A stretch of DNA of 64,000 nucleotides from Rotaria macrura. Lineage: Eukaryota; Rotifera; Eurotatoria; Philodinida; Philodinidae. Of this stretch, positions 12,479 to 27,000 are shown one piece after another (the first letter of the stretch is position 1; every line of letters starts with the position of its first letter). Both the position numbers and the translations under genes were made by a program. The notes under the pieces were generated by a model that saw only the letters and a program-made list of their open reading frames with translations, made no database searches and was not told the origin of the DNA. The DNA lies in assembly GCA_900239685.1 (NCBI GenBank), contig OENT01000076.1, positions 62,001 to 126,000 on the forward strand, in the 5' to 3' direction.

Positions 12479-12771
12479 TTGGTTTTTTCGTCAAATAACG
12501 AGAAGACAATGAGAACGATCTGTACATTTATATGAAACGAGAACGAATGAAATTATTTCGTTTCTTAATTGCTAGTCCGGTGAGAACGAGCTAGAGAGAA
12601 AGAGAAAAAGAGTAAGATCAAAATAGAAACAGCTGCATGTCTAATGACCAGTAGAGAGTATACATTAGATACTGTGAAATATGTTATAGAATTTTCTCAT
12701 CTTATTATTTCATATATTTGTTTTTTGTTTTACAAAAAATCAATAAAATAAAATATCACACATAGAATCTA

Positions 12772-14933
12772 TTAGTTCTTTTTTAAATTCTCTTGTATAG
12801 ATTGTGATTGTTTTAAATCACAATCTAATTCATGATCATTAGAATCGTGTAGTTTATATCGTATACGATCAAGTTGATTATCCGATTTCGATGCTATACC
12901 ATGACTACTGAATGTACATAAATCTTTTCTTGAACGTCTTAATGATGTTTGTGATAAAGTTCGTCTTACTGTTGTCCATGCCATACTTTGTCTCCATGTC
13001 CACGTTTCATCATATTCTCGCATTTTGTATTGTAAACCATTTAATAAAGTTATAACAAGTATAAGTAATGTAATAAATATACTAAGGATAATACCTATAA
13101 CAAGACCTAAATGATTAACTAAACGTGAACGCATAGTTAAAGTTGATGATGACATTGAATAATTGAATGAACATGATAGATAATTTCTATCGTACAATTG
13201 TTGAATTAATAAATTACTTAATTCAAATGAATGAAATATTTTCGATGGATTTTCATTGGTTGTATTGAAGTTTGTTAATGATTGTAATGTTAAATGACAA
13301 TTATTTTCTATGTGTTCAAAATTACATTCATTCATTTGTTGTACTAGGTCATGTTGAGACATTGACAGTAGACATGGAACTATTTGTCGATTAAGTTGAC
13401 CATATTTATAAGCATAGAGTAGAGGACAATTACATATTGTTGTGTTTGATATTGAAAATGACCATGGAATAGAATGTGCAGCAGAATAGAGAATACACGA
13501 AGAATTTGGTATATTTGTAAAATGATATTGAATCAATGCATTCGAATGACTGAAAATACACAAGAAAGAAAATATTGATGGCACATATTTACAACAATTT
13601 GTTATTTCTCATAGACTGGATTATTTCATCTCACTTACAGAAGATTATTTTCGTCGTCAATATACTTTGACCACTGAACATATTGAATATCATCAAAATA
13701 CAGATGTAATTGCTTTTTAATTAATTTATAATTCATTAATGATAAATCAACTAAAGAGATATCTTTCAAGGAGATTTTATGAGTAAGATGATTAATTTTT
13801 AATGAATCTTTTTCAAATCTAATCAAAACGGCCTGTGAAAAATCTAATTTAATCGAACCATTACTTTGTGTTGAAAACGTATCAACAGCAAAGTTAATTA
13901 TCGGATTAGGATCATTAACCGGATTCTTGGTTGAGATTTTTAATTGATTTCCAAAATTGTTTAATGATAAATTAGAAAATGTATTTGAAAAAAATGATAA
14001 ACCACGTAGTGTATGAAATTGAAATAAAATTAAAATATTCTCGCTTCTATATTTTGTTTGTAAATTATTAAATGAGTATGATTTAAAACATAAACATGTA
14101 CCTAACGTATGTATGGTAAAGTTAAATATTGAATTCGTATCCAATAATACATTTTCAAATGCATATGAATCAATCGTTAGACGATTTAAAAATATTGCAT
14201 AAAATTTAAATGAACTCGATTTTTGTAAATGTAATGATTTGAATGCATAGGATTTCAAATAAATATGTGATATTAATTCAAAATGGAATACTATCAATTG
14301 ATATGAATTAATATTTAATTGTGAAAATGAAAACGAATGAAATAGTATAGTATCTGAACGTGATATGAGAAATACTACAGATGAATTAAAATCATTTTCT
14401 TTGATAGTATGTTTTTCAAAAATAACTTCTGTTACCGATGATATATCAATGATTAAACGTGAATATTTAGCCATTTTAATACCAGTTAAAGAATTTCGAT
14501 GAAATGTACAACCATAGAAAAATTTTAATATTATATGTAATGTCGTAAATGAATGTAGTTCAAGACCATTGAATGTATTTTCCGTTATGTTTAGCCATGA
14601 ATTTGGTGCTGTTAATGTTATTGTTAAAGTTCTATTAGGTTTATTTACATTTAATAATTGAAACGCATATGGATGTAAACGTAAATTTAATTGACCATTC
14701 AATATCATATTTGTATCGCGTGGACCTAAATTAAAATTTGCAAATGATCGTTCTGGAACATCTGTTAGTTGTGTTAATATAATATCACGATAAGATAAAC
14801 AATCATAACAATTATATGGAATATGATCAAATACATGTGGTTCATAATCATTATGATAGATTGGTGTTGTTCGTACTAGACATATAAGTAGTAGAAATTG
14901 CAGAGTAATACTACTATTAACGATATAAATCAT
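12772..14933 (-). CDS. Type I membrane protein with LRR-like ectodomain, 2 exons, 690 aa
   Basis: Exon 1 is 14933-13639 (phase 2) and exon 2 is 13549-12772. The 89-bp intron has a strong GTAAGTGAG donor and a TTTCTTTCTTGTGTATTTTCAG-type acceptor. Residues 1 to about 22 are a signal peptide. The ectodomain repeats a pattern of roughly 24 residues such as SYAFKSLHL, SYAFENVLL, SYSFNNL and SNTFSNLSL, which resembles irregular leucine-rich repeats. It has many N-x-S/T sites. A cysteine cluster at about 450-520 looks like a C-terminal cap. One membrane span lies at about 578-602 (HLGLVIGIILSIFITLLILV), followed by an 88-residue basic, Ser-rich tail. I do not recognise a named family. A cell-surface receptor or adhesion role is inference. 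Confidence 0.75.
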
Positions 14934-17840
14934 AGCATTGAGTTTTCTTGCCGATTTTCTATTTATTAATAAGTTAATTCTAGAGAAAAAAAGAAAGAAT
15001 TTTACGAAAGAAACTTGTCCATCTTTACGTATTTGAAAAAAAAAAATTAGTCCTACTTAATGTTTCTGTTCTTTCTCTTTTCCGAACTAACAATGTTGTC
15101 TGATCATGAACGAAAATCTCTCTATGGTTTGCGTCGCTATTCAAACTCATCGACATAATCTTTTCTCATTCTTGTATCTATCGAGGACATTACATAACAT
15201 CATCAAAAATTATAGTTACTAATAATCAGTTTTTTTTTCTAATGGGAACATTGAGAATACTTGAAAAATAAACGAGCAGTTTTCTCTCCTAGATTTTTTT
15301 TTCTTTGCATTTACTTGATAGCAGAAAATCCTGATGGGTTCTAATTTTTATTGCTCATGCTCACTTTCGTCGTAATGTTCATTATTAATTTCCTAGAGTA
15401 TTTTTTAAGCCTTTTCCTTGTCTAGCGTTCTCTTGTCTTTTACCTATTTACGATCTTAGTCAAAAGAAGAAAAAAAAGGAGAAAAGTATGAAATCAACCG
15501 TGAGACAATGAGACATTTTCAAATTCAATGATGATCGAATCTTTCCACGAAACTAGAAAGAAATAGAAGAATATATATCGTTAAATTAAATTAGTCAGAA
15601 TGCTTTTGTGCTCGTCTCTTGCACTTTCCATATTTAAGTGTTTGTTGTTTAGATAATAGTAATGCTGAACTAGTTGATTGAATTATTGAATTTCTTCTAT
15701 TTTTTACTCTGTTTTCTCGATGCATGAAAAACTGGAGAAAAGAAAAAGAATGAGATATAATTAGTCAGCACTAATTATCTATCGGAATGTATTATTTTTC
15801 ATGAAAGCTATGATTTCCCGAGCGATTGTTTGTCTAAAAGAGCGATACCAATATTATGAAAAAACTCGTTATATTCATCAAGAAATATGAAACAAGACAA
15901 ATATTTTCCCGTCTCTGTAATCTTAGCATTAACAAGATATTTGATTAGATTTTCCAATTTAATCGAGTGGCCAAACAAATATCTGAAATAGTCTCACTCG
16001 AACCTGCGTCATAATATTGGTTTATTTGTTTTTTTCATAACATGAAATAGTAACTATAAGATAGTGAACAAAAAAGAAATCTGATAAATTATTCTCGTTG
16101 TCTGTTCTCTCTTTTTCTTCTTCTTATGACTTGTACATTTAAAACAAGAGCGAAAGAAGAGAGGGAATGTGTGTGTCCGTGCCTTCATGTTGAGACTGAA
16201 AAAAAGACATTTTCTACATCTATCATCCGAAGTTCATTTGAATAGCATTCATGCTCATCGTTTATTCATAATTATAGTCTTTATTCACACAAAACATCAC
16301 AACCTACTCTTAACTGCTCAGCGGGATTTTCCTATTTGACTTATGACCGACTGATTAGTAAATAGAAAAACGAAATCAATGAAAAATACTCACAGTCATA
16401 CAGATAGTACACACTTTTGTCTGTCATACTATATAATAAAGAAAGATGTTGGTAGACATTAGATAACTGATTTAAGGTGAAAAGTAGAATTCACTTTTAT
16501 CTTGAAGTATTGAAGTATGATAGAGTAGAAAGGAAGCGAACATCCTCAGATTAGGCCGGTACGACAATGAACAAAGGATGTATGTGTACGCGCGTGTGTG
16601 TGTGTGTGTGTGAGCATGTGTGTCTATTAGAACCATCAGTTCCGCTTAAATAATCGTCTTGTAGCACGTTCAAGTGAAGAAAAAAAAACTGCGTTGTCTT
16701 TTTTCTTTCCGTTCTAAGCTTACATACTTTCATTATATACGTGTTGCGCATTACTTAAAATAAGACATATTCACTTGCTCATTTGTGTGTTCTCATGCAA
16801 TCATTCAGATAAGAAAAATGAACAATTGTATGATCATTTTTTTTCTACATACAGACAAAGCATGAATTTGCCTCAGAGCTACACATATGAAGAAAGTGAC
16901 GTTTTAAACACGAAAAGAATGAGAAACTCTATGTCTGTCAAATATATATGGTATATGTCGACGTATATAAAGTTGACTATCCAGGGAATAGCTCTAGTAA
17001 GCAATTATCCATGAAATACAACTCATCAAAACTATTGTCGCTCAGACGGAAGAGAAGATCATAAATATAAGAAAAAGAATGATATCAAACAAACAGCTTG
17101 AGATTTCTATATGAATGAAATTGAAATGAGCCTGTTGATTATAAATATAATGAATGGATGTGAAATATCAATGGAAATGATCCGCTCGATTATATTAAAT
17201 ATATACATCAAGTCTAGTTGAAAAAGAAAAGAAAAACAACAAAAGAAAAATGAATGTCATTCTATTCATTGATGCATCGAGTACAATGCAAGTTTTGATT
17301 AATATGGTTTTATCATTTTGTCATCGATTATCTTCGCCAGCCCCCCCCCCTCCCCTTCCTCTTTATTTTAGTTGTAAGAATTAAAAATATATATTACTCA
17401 GTTCGTTCTCAAAGACACGACATGAAATATAATATGAAATGTTGCTTTCATATGAGCTATTTGTTCTTAAACAAAAGCCACTTTACTCATATAATTTAAT
17501 AATTTTCCATAGAAGAAAAACATCATCATGTACGTCGTACTAACATGGAAACAATAGAAGTAGATATTCGATTTTAATTTCAACATGCATGACATGTGAA
17601 GCTAAAAAGTTTTAATTTTCATTGTTTTTAATATTGATTTTCATTCTGGGAAATACGATCAAGTGAGAGAATATTTATTTGTAATTTCCGGATTAGATTG
17701 CCTAAAGCTTATTAGAAGAAAACAAAAAAATTCTCATACGTAGAATAAAAATTTTCATTGGTTCTCTTTTTTCATTTGCATAGCGATCAATGAAATATGT
17801 GTTAGTGTATGAATATATGTTCATTTTCTTTCTTCTCTTC
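14934..17840. other. Intergenic region between the LRR-like gene and NRARP copy 2
   Basis: No gene is supported. It should include the upstream regions of two divergently transcribed genes. Content includes a TG microsatellite at about 16590-16622, a run of ten C at 17341-17350, and AT-rich DNA. Open frames near 16551-17014 have no recognisable features. Confidence 0.55.
16590..16622. repeat. TG-rich microsatellite
   Basis: The stretch is an alternating CG/TG run followed by an interrupted TG tail. It is a simple repeat with no coding role. Confidence 0.85.
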
Positions 17841-17858
17841 ATTTGACGAAAAAACCAA

Positions 17859-18161
17859 ATGATTCTCGATCATCATCAATTTGCCTATCGTCTTTTTAAT
17901 ATTATTCGATCCAACGGTAACATCTATGAAATACAAAAACTTCTATTGAAAATTTCACGAATCAATCTCAATTATTTCAAATATGATGGACAATCTCTAA
18001 TACATTTATGTTGTCTTTACAATCGATTAGATTTATTAAAATTATTTGTTGAATATGGAAATTGTGATTTATATATAATTAATCGAGATGGATGGCTACC
18101 TTTACATATTGCTGTCTATCTTGGATACATGGATATTGTTTATTATTTACTTCATTCGTAA
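17859..18161 (+). CDS. NRARP-like small ankyrin protein, copy 2 (100 aa)
   Basis: This is a near-copy of the minus-strand gene at 12164-12478. Over about 285 bases from the ATG I count three substitutions: two silent and one Met-to-Ile (DGQSLMHL to DGQSLIHL). About 20 bases before the ATG are also identical. The copies part after GYMDIVYYL. This one ends in LHS and stops, losing the last residues of copy 1, although both ankyrin repeats are kept. It lies in inverted orientation, about 5.4 kb away. Function would be as for NRARP, a Notch-pathway modulator, by homology. Whether both copies are expressed cannot be told. Confidence 0.78.
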   Translation: MILDHHQFAYRLFNIIRSNGNIYEIQKLLLKISRINLNYFKYDGQSLIHLCCLYNRLDLLKLFVEYGNCDLYIINRDGWLPLHIAVYLGYMDIVYYLLHS

Positions 18162-21037
18162 TTATTTTCATTATGGTGATATAAAAGAATGTGTGGGAAG
18201 TTCGCACCGAAAAAGAAATTCATTCTTTTCCCATAGTTAGTCGAAGGCGATTATTATGTGTCATTATCGTATGCGTTATTATTTTTTTTTCTGTTTCGGA
18301 TACACAGTGATTATAACAACATTCTTTTTTGTTTATGTGGAAAAATGCGGTTTATTGTGTTTTTCAATAAAAGAAAAGTTTCTTATTATTATTTTTATTA
18401 TTATTATTGATATTGCTGTTGTTGCAGTTGTAGTTCATGTGTATGAGAACAAGTTGTTGGTCATTGTATTGATTTTTATACCTATCGGCTATAGAACAAT
18501 TGAGATCAATCGAGCGCGAAAAAGAGAAGAGAACGATAAGATGATACATAAAAGATTTCTTTTATGTTCAAGGTGAAAATTAAGGCGGATACTTCGTTCG
18601 AATGTAAAGGAGAAAAGTGCAATTGACCGAATGTTTTATGATTTAGTTGGACACGTGTGATAGAAGAAATGTGATGAAATCTGGAAAAGAGAAACACAGA
18701 CCCTATTTATGAAGTGATTCAGGAAATTATTATCGTTGAAATTCTTTCTACAACGTCAAGTACAACAAATTGAAATGAGACAGAAGAAAATAGAATCGAC
18801 ACGCTAAATTAGAAATCGAGTATGATCCGTTCACTGAATGTGTAAGGTTCATTAATTCTTTTTATAGAATTGCAGTCATGAAAATTAATTTAACGATCTA
18901 AAAGAGGAATAATTGTTTTTTTTTATGAAGCATTATTTTCTGAGTACTTCTACAGATTAGAGGCTACTAGAATCGTCGATGAGTTTTTTTTTCAATTAGT
19001 TACCTTTTGTTTCTAATAGTATAGTTTTAGGAAGAAAGAAAATAAAATAATTATTCTACCATAGTTGCTTGAAATCTTTTTTTTTTCTAATTGTAGACAA
19101 ACATGTGTCTTACAATCCTATAACAAAGACTATAGGTACGAATATTTATCGTCGAAAGAATGTTGTTTTATAATCATACCATTTATTGTATGATAGTAAT
19201 TTAAGTATCAAATACATGGTTATTACTATTTGTGATGAAAACACACCTGTTTTTATCTTAAAAATATGCTTTCGTTTAATATTGAAGGAGTTATTCATGA
19301 AGAAAATACGACAAAAATTCATTTTGAACATCAAACCAGGAAGAGTATCCAGAAGATAAAACCTATTTATTTAATTGCATACATTGTGGTTTGGTTTAAA
19401 TCGAATATTATTTGTTTGAATAGAAAATAACTTACTTGAATCAGTTGACTTTAAATCGACCTACATCATTTGATATGTCCACAGCCTGTACTGCTTCGGA
19501 TTATTTTTCGCTCAATTCATTTAAAGGTTTCTATATTTGAATCTATTGGCATTACGAATTGATAATCTTTTATCAATCGTTCCATAGAAATATCATCGTC
19601 AATGTTAAACTCTTTGAACTTGGATATTTCAATGCTCAAGGTATGTCACAAATGACATCAGGGTAATGAACAATTCGGATATAGTGGATTGTATCTATCT
19701 GAAAAATGAATTGAGTAGACATTAGTAGGATTGAACACTGCAGAACGGAAATAAGTACCTGGTCATTTCGTTTTTAATATCAACTTACGGTTTCAAAATT
19801 TAGTAGAGAATATTTAAACATACTTCAGACCGATCAATCTACAACGTTTTCTTTTGATATAAATTATTCGTTCTTACACCATGTTTCAAAAAAGTCTAAG
19901 ATTCTCTCTATTCGATGGCGATGACTTTGAGCTATTGGTCAACATCTTGTATGGAATAGTTTCTGACATGCAGAACGATGAGAGATTTCATACTTTTAAA
20001 ATTCATCCTATAATGAATCATAATTCAAACTTTTCCCTGATATTCCAATATTGTTCGAAAAACTTAATTCTCTTTTTTCACTAGAATGGTGTAATTCCTT
20101 AAAAAAAATTACCGCCAATGTTGCGTAAACATGCTTATAGCATAATGCATACACATGCTAGCGACACGTATTTGGTACTTTCTTATTTGGTGTTCCTCAA
20201 GAAATGATCGTTTACAACTTAACTTTGCAATAAAGAGTAAAAATTGTGTTGATATAGATAGAGCTAGAATTTCGATCGTTAGTTGTAATAAAAAAAAACT
20301 GAAATGATTTGTGAACAATTGTCTAAATTTACAGAATATTTTATTAAGAATTTGACAAAAAACGAAAAAGATAAATTTAATCCGCTACAATAGTATTGGC
20401 TCACACCCACAAATAATTCATCGACTATACCTTCAAATAAAATAGATACTTTCAATTGTACTAGATGATTACTATAGAATAATTGAAAAATGAGATAGTT
20501 TATAAACGAAAAAATAACTTTTTCTTCGTGATTTTTGTTCCATTTCATTTTATTTTTGGTTTCATTTATGTGGACAAATAAATTTAGAATAGTTAAAATA
20601 AATCGAATCCAAATTAATCTTTTGATATTTCGTTAACAAACAGTCTACTATGCCATTGTTTTTCACAATTCGAAGATATTTTTTTTCTTTTGTTGTGCAT
20701 CATATACATGTACAGAATACGATATGTTATTGATAATATGGATGCAAAGTTTCATCAGGTCTCTATTGCAAGAGACTTTTCGAAGAGAAAAGCATTCTGC
20801 AATATCTTTACGGAATGTCGATACGAGACAAGCTCTTAATACACATAAACTCTTGTAATTAATTTTGTGTAAATATATTCAAATCTGTAATTAATAGTCA
20901 TACGGTAAAGATCAACATCCTTTTATATTTAAAATAAAGACACAACATGTGTATACATGGAAAAAACAATGAACGCTACATGAGAAAGAAAAATAGACTC
21001 GAAATTGAAGGACGAGAAAACGATAGATACATTTATT
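18162..21037. other. Intergenic region between NRARP copy 2 and the ADCY10 3' end
   Basis: No gene is supported. Frames at 18256-18576 and 19881-20084 lack motifs, partner exons or good codon structure. The sequence is AT-rich with ATT-type simple runs near 18386-18412. Confidence 0.5.
21032..21037 (-). terminator. Candidate poly(A) signal directly after the ADCY10 stop
   Basis: TTTATT on the plus strand reads AATAAA on the minus strand and directly follows the stop codon at 21040-21038. If used, the 3' UTR would be very short. Confidence 0.3.
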
Positions 21038-24000
21038 TTATACTCTCACCGGAAGAACATAAAATGGGAAATGTGATGAATTATTTTTAAATGAAATCGA
21101 ACGTGAATCAATAAATTTTTGTCGAGAATAATTATCTATTTTTAAAGAGTGTTCATCTGTATCGTTGTTAATATTCGTATCATCATTCGATGATACTGTT
21201 GTATGAGCTACTGACGATCGAATAAAATAACGATTCTTTGGTTGAGATAATACGTTTGGATCATGACGTTGCCTTTTCGATGATGAATAATGTTTTTGTA
21301 ATGAGATTTGATCATCAACAGAAAACATCCACGCATATCTTAGACTTTTTGCCCATTCACAATCAAGCTTAATCGCATACTTCTCAGCTTCAGATATACT
21401 TGTTTCCCAACGGACATCATCCTAAAATAGATTATCAATAAGTTATTTTCATGTTTTTTGTTTCGACTCAACTTATTGATTCATCATCATCGTATGAACG
21501 GTGATGAAACGCTTGAGATATTTCTTGTAAAACGAATGTTACTGTATCATTCATAGTTTTCTTTTTGTAACTTGACGAATAGTCGATATTGTGATTAAGT
21601 AAAAAGTCAAATATGTACATCTATATTTTCTAATATTTCCCTAATTCAACGTATGACATTGTCAAGATCACTGATTCTTTCCTATGAATTAATTCTTTTT
21701 TCTTAAATACAATCTAAATTATACAGATCATATTTCAATGTTCTGATTTCTCCGAAAATGTAAAATTTCGTAGGAGTTCATCAGAAATCGATAACTTAAC
21801 AGTCAAACATAACTAGGAATCCGAATAATATATAATATTTGTACAAAAGAAATCATCTAAGACATGTACAGAATTTCATTCGTTGAAAGAAAACGATGGA
21901 AATATCTACATTTAAACTCTCCGATGTTTTCCTTCGAGAAGGATTCAGTTTCAATTCGAAAACCTTCTTCTCTTCTTGTCATCATACTAGAACTGTTCGT
22001 ATACTCATCTCTTTAGTCAAATACGTTCGTTTTCTTAATGCAAAAAGCAAAATACGTCAAAATTGAACTGACTTCGATTTGAATATACTTTCTTATTTTT
22101 ATTGTTAAAAAATAGAACTTACATCAAATATGTGACCTTTCTCTCGTTTATAACTATTAATCAATCGATCATAATAGGCTTGATAAATGAAAAATCTTGA
22201 TCGATTCCATGAACTCAGTGCATCATATTGAAAATCATTAACATAATTGAGTAAAAAATAGTCCTCTTTTATATTTTCATCATCATTTTTGTGATACCAA
22301 TGTAATAATTGTGTTTCAACTAATTTTAATAATGCACGTTTAAAACGAAAATCAATATTAGAAACATGCAACTGATCATATTTTATTTGATGTAATGCTT
22401 GATGAAAATGTATTTTCGACATTTTTAATAAACCTAAACGTGCATAGATCTGTGCTAATGTACAATCACTATAAATAAGTAATAGACTTCGTTCATTTGG
22501 ACCTGACTGAAGTTTCTTACGATATTTGGTTATATTATCAAGTAAATCATCTGTTATAGGTATTAATTCATAACCAAGTTCAATAGCAACATCAATATTT
22601 AATATATAATACCATAGTTTAGCGTATATATTCATTGTTTGTTCGCTTAAATATTCTAAATGTTGAAGAATTAATTCCATATTTGATAAACGCATTTCAC
22701 CAATCAATGCAAATGTTAAATGTATACATGTTTGTATAAGAAAAGTATTTTCATGATAACCAGTTAATATACGTTTAGCAAAATAGCCCGATAATATGGC
22801 TGAATCAAGTGAACCTTGTTTTAATTCAATAACTAATGATAGACATTTTAATTTAGCAAATTCAATTTTTTCACGTGCAGTTACATATGACCACCAAAAT
22901 TGTATGATTCTATTGATTAACATTAAACATTGACTATAATCCATTTGACAGTAGAAATATTCAACTAAAATTATGGTACATGGAAGAGAAAACGATAATG
23001 GAAATGTATGATATTGTAAATCTAATAACGTATTTATGGATCCAACAGATTGATACCGAGATAAATCATATTGTAAAAGATTATATTGACATAATAAATA
23101 TTCCAGACGATATTTACCGTCAAATAGATGAAATTGATCAGAATTCTATATAATTATTTAAAAAAAAAAAGAGGAAAAGCATATAGAGTAAACAAAGTAG
23201 AATATTCATTTAGTAAAAATCATGAATGACAATTGAAAGATACATTTTTGTTTAGTGGGACTGACTTCGTGTCATGAAATCTAATTTGGTATCCGGTAAC
23301 CGACTCGATCCGTCGAGTTAAATAGGTTACCACGTACGAAAAAAATCGTCTGATCGGGTATCGATTCGAGAATATAACTAAACCTAATCTGACAGTGATT
23401 TAAATATCGATATTTTAAAAAATTTTAACTTTTACAAACTGCTATATGATATTAAAAGTAGGCAGTTGAAATATACTTCAATCATAATCGAACAATACAC
23501 TGAATTTCAGAACAGATGAAAGTATTTGTCTTTACATCAATAGTAAGTTTCATTTTCGCTTCATTTTCAATAAGTAAATATAAACTTGACGAAATCGAGC
23601 AGATTTCATAAGTAGTGAGACATCAATAGAATCGTGATTCACTTGATTTATTGATCATTTCTATTTATTGAATTTACCGTGAAATGTCTTTGTGTTGCTA
23701 TTTTTACATGAAACTAAACACTACTCTTGTTAGTATACGGTAAAAGTTTGAAATCTCTACTATGATTGAAGATATCTTCTACATTTTAGTTTACTTCGGA
23801 TTTGGCTATAGAGTATAAAAAGTCGTACGCATGCAAGACATGTTATTCTAGTGAATTTCAAAATTTCGTTTAGTATCGATTTGATATATCATAAAGAATG
23901 GGTCAAATTCGAAGTTAGTGATTGCAAGCGTGTATACGTACAAGTAACAATTTATCTCTTCTCACCTACAATCGATTTCATAGAAGACAAAATAGTCGAA

Positions 24001-27000
24001 CTAAGCATTACTTACTGATGTTACAGACGATTCGCTACTTGTACTAAATTCTGTTGATGAATCTTTCGATCGATAAATTTCATTTTCTTCATATTGCTTT
24101 CGTTTTTCATTTGCCGATGAAACATTCACTAGTTCTGTACTTAGTATTAGTTTTTCCCAAATTTTATTTTCATGTGCTTGATTTAATTCTTTTAAATTTT
24201 GTTCACACAATTGTCTCGATTCATTTATAGCTCTTGTACGTTGTAAAACAATGGCTTGAAAATGATCGAATGTATATTTCGTTATTAAATATTGATATTC
24301 ATATACAAAATCTTCTTCATCGTGTGTATCATTTTGAAAGTTTTCCATGAATTTTCTTGCATTTTTAATTTCAACTAATAAACGTTGTAAACAATTACAA
24401 CGTAATAATAAATGACATATTTCAGTGTGATAATACATTATACGATCGAACTGTTTCAAACGTAAAAAATCACGTTTATCATCGACGATTTTATCATATA
24501 TATCATATAGATTTGTATGATATTCAAGCAATTTTAAATAAAGAGTCATAGCATAGTCGATACATTCACATATACGTAAATCACTAAAGGAATTGAATTC
24601 ATTTAAGAATTTATTCAAATCAGGGATTTGTTCTTCATTCTTTTTGACTTCATAAACATATTCGATTGAATTATTATGCTTGACATACGATTGAAATACA
24701 TGAAATACAAGTGATTGATCGTACCATGTTTTAAATGTTCTTGTTAAAAGACTTTGTTTATTCAAACACTTGATGTCATCGGATAGTTGTTCAACTAATA
24801 CAGATGAAAATATGGATCGTTCGACTAATTCATCTTCGTTTGGTAGTAATCGATGATTCTTATCCAAAGATGGTAATACTGCTTTGCGAACATTTCTCCA
24901 ATGCGATAAACTTTTATTTGGAACAGCAATGTCCTAGATAAAGAAAAAAGTCTTTTCGGTTTTTAGAACAAATTTTCATCTGTAGATTTTAAATGTTTCA
25001 TTTTTAAGACTTTTGAATTTCGTTTATAGTATTCTACTCATTTCACAGAACTTTCCATTTACAATTCAAAACTAGAAAGGATTTCATCTATGAGAGTTTG
25101 ATTTGTTCACATCGTATATATATGACGAAGAGATTATAAAGTACATATATGTCCCATATTCATTTTCATATACTGATGAAAAAACAACTACTATCTTCTT
25201 TCCAATAGGTGTTCTTCCATTTTACTATATAACGTTCACAAACATGATCGTATAGTCACCGGAAGTTTTAAATAACTTTTTTTGTTGATCGATAAAAAAG
25301 ATGTGTACTTAAATGAAGAGCAAATGAACCGTAACGATGTAGTAACATTTTTCCATGGAAAAATTACAAAGTCAGTCGCATGAGTGTAGCTACGAGAAAA
25401 ACACGATCTGAGATCTAAAATCTAACTTCATATTGAAGTCTGCTATGTTTTTGTTTTTGCCGATTCCCATATGTTTCTGAACACAATCAGAAGATAATTC
25501 AAAATAAGTATTGAAACAAAGTAGTATTCAACTTCAACTAAGTAGATCTAAAAAATAGAACAAGTATGCAAAGAACTATAAAATCATAGAGATCGGGAAA
25601 GAATTAAAAATAAACAAAGTAATCGAAATACAAATTTACGTAGACACATGTTGTTTGTCTATGTAGACATCAATAATGAGAGAAGGATTTTGACGAATTT
25701 CCGATTTTTATTTCTTCGATATTTTTGTTGTATTCAGTGATTAAATCTTGACTTCTACGGTCATGTTTCGAAATGAATCTATGAGTATTGATAGATTTAC
25801 CTTCGAGGGAGTATCCACACGAATGATTGGATTCGTTGCAGATGGTTGACTTAGATCACTATAGGTATCATCCGTCTTTTGATTGTGATCTTGAACAGGT
25901 GTTACTGTTGCATTCGAACCAATTGGTACACATTGACAGAATATGAATTGAAAAAACGAGATGAATCGATTACTTTTCTTTTGATCTTTAGGTTTCGATA
26001 TTTCAACAATTGGCTTAGTTAGACTTGAACGATCATCAGATGAAATTCCATCGGTTGTATTTATTAGTTCTGTATTCGACGTAGATTTACTAACGCTTCG
26101 CTCTTTAGGTACTTTAAATAGAGAAAAAAATTGACTTGGTTTTGATGCTGCCGATGCTGCTGATGAACGTCGAACATTAAATTGAATAGTTGATGACATA
26201 TTCGGTGAATAGACACTTATTAATGTTAAATTTGGATCATTAGAATGACGACGTGATTCAGGAGAAGTCTTGATTTCCATGATTTTATCACTATTGGTAT
26301 CATTGTGAACCATAGAATATAAACGAGTTGAAGGTCTTTTCACAGATATCGATTCCGTATATTTATTATCGAAATTTTGTCGATGTTTATCAGATTCATT
26401 ATGAGTACTAAATATAATATAAAAATCATTATTTAGAATTATTTCAATTCGAAACTGATTGAATAAAAATAGTGCATCATTTTTTTTTGTATTATTCCGT
26501 CATAAGATCGTACATAATAATTTATGTCTAAAGTCTGCTACAGCTGAACATTATTACTTAATGACTGAGTATCAATTATGTTAATTTAAATTAAATTTGA
26601 ACAAAAGATCTATGAGAAAACATTCACAAATGAAAATCATCGTTGGATTTTATGAAAAATATCAATCTAAACTATAGGTAAATCTTTTAGATGGAAGTTG
26701 TGTGTTTTTCATTTCTTTTGACAATGTCTTGCTTACAGTAAATGTTTTATTCTTCCTACACAATTATTCGTAAACTATGATCTGGTATATTTTCCAACCC
26801 GGTTCATTTATAAAAAAAACTGATTGATACCGATTGATTGAAATCAGACTAGGTTCAACACTAACATGTATCTTCTAAGTAGACTTCAATTAAAGACGTT
26901 GATCATACGAAAGCTTGTAAAAATGTGTTTTTACTACTTTGTCATATTAACAAATTTTACTCAACAATAGGCATATGACACGGTTAAGTTGATTTAGGCT

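Noticed and set aside
18256-18576. Open frame of 106 codons downstream of NRARP copy 2
   Set aside because: It is Ile/Val/Phe-rich from ATT-type repeats, has an antisense frame over the same bases, and no motif.
19517-19640. Minus-strand frame of about 38 codons reading like ...ERLIKDYQFVMPIDSN...
   Set aside because: The codons look protein-like, but there is no start, no convincing splice acceptor and no partner exon. It may be a chance frame or a tiny relic.
19881-20084. Plus-strand 67-codon frame starting MFQKSLRFSLFDGDDFELL
   Set aside because: It has an ATG and plausible composition, but no domain, no exon partners and no similarity that I recognise.
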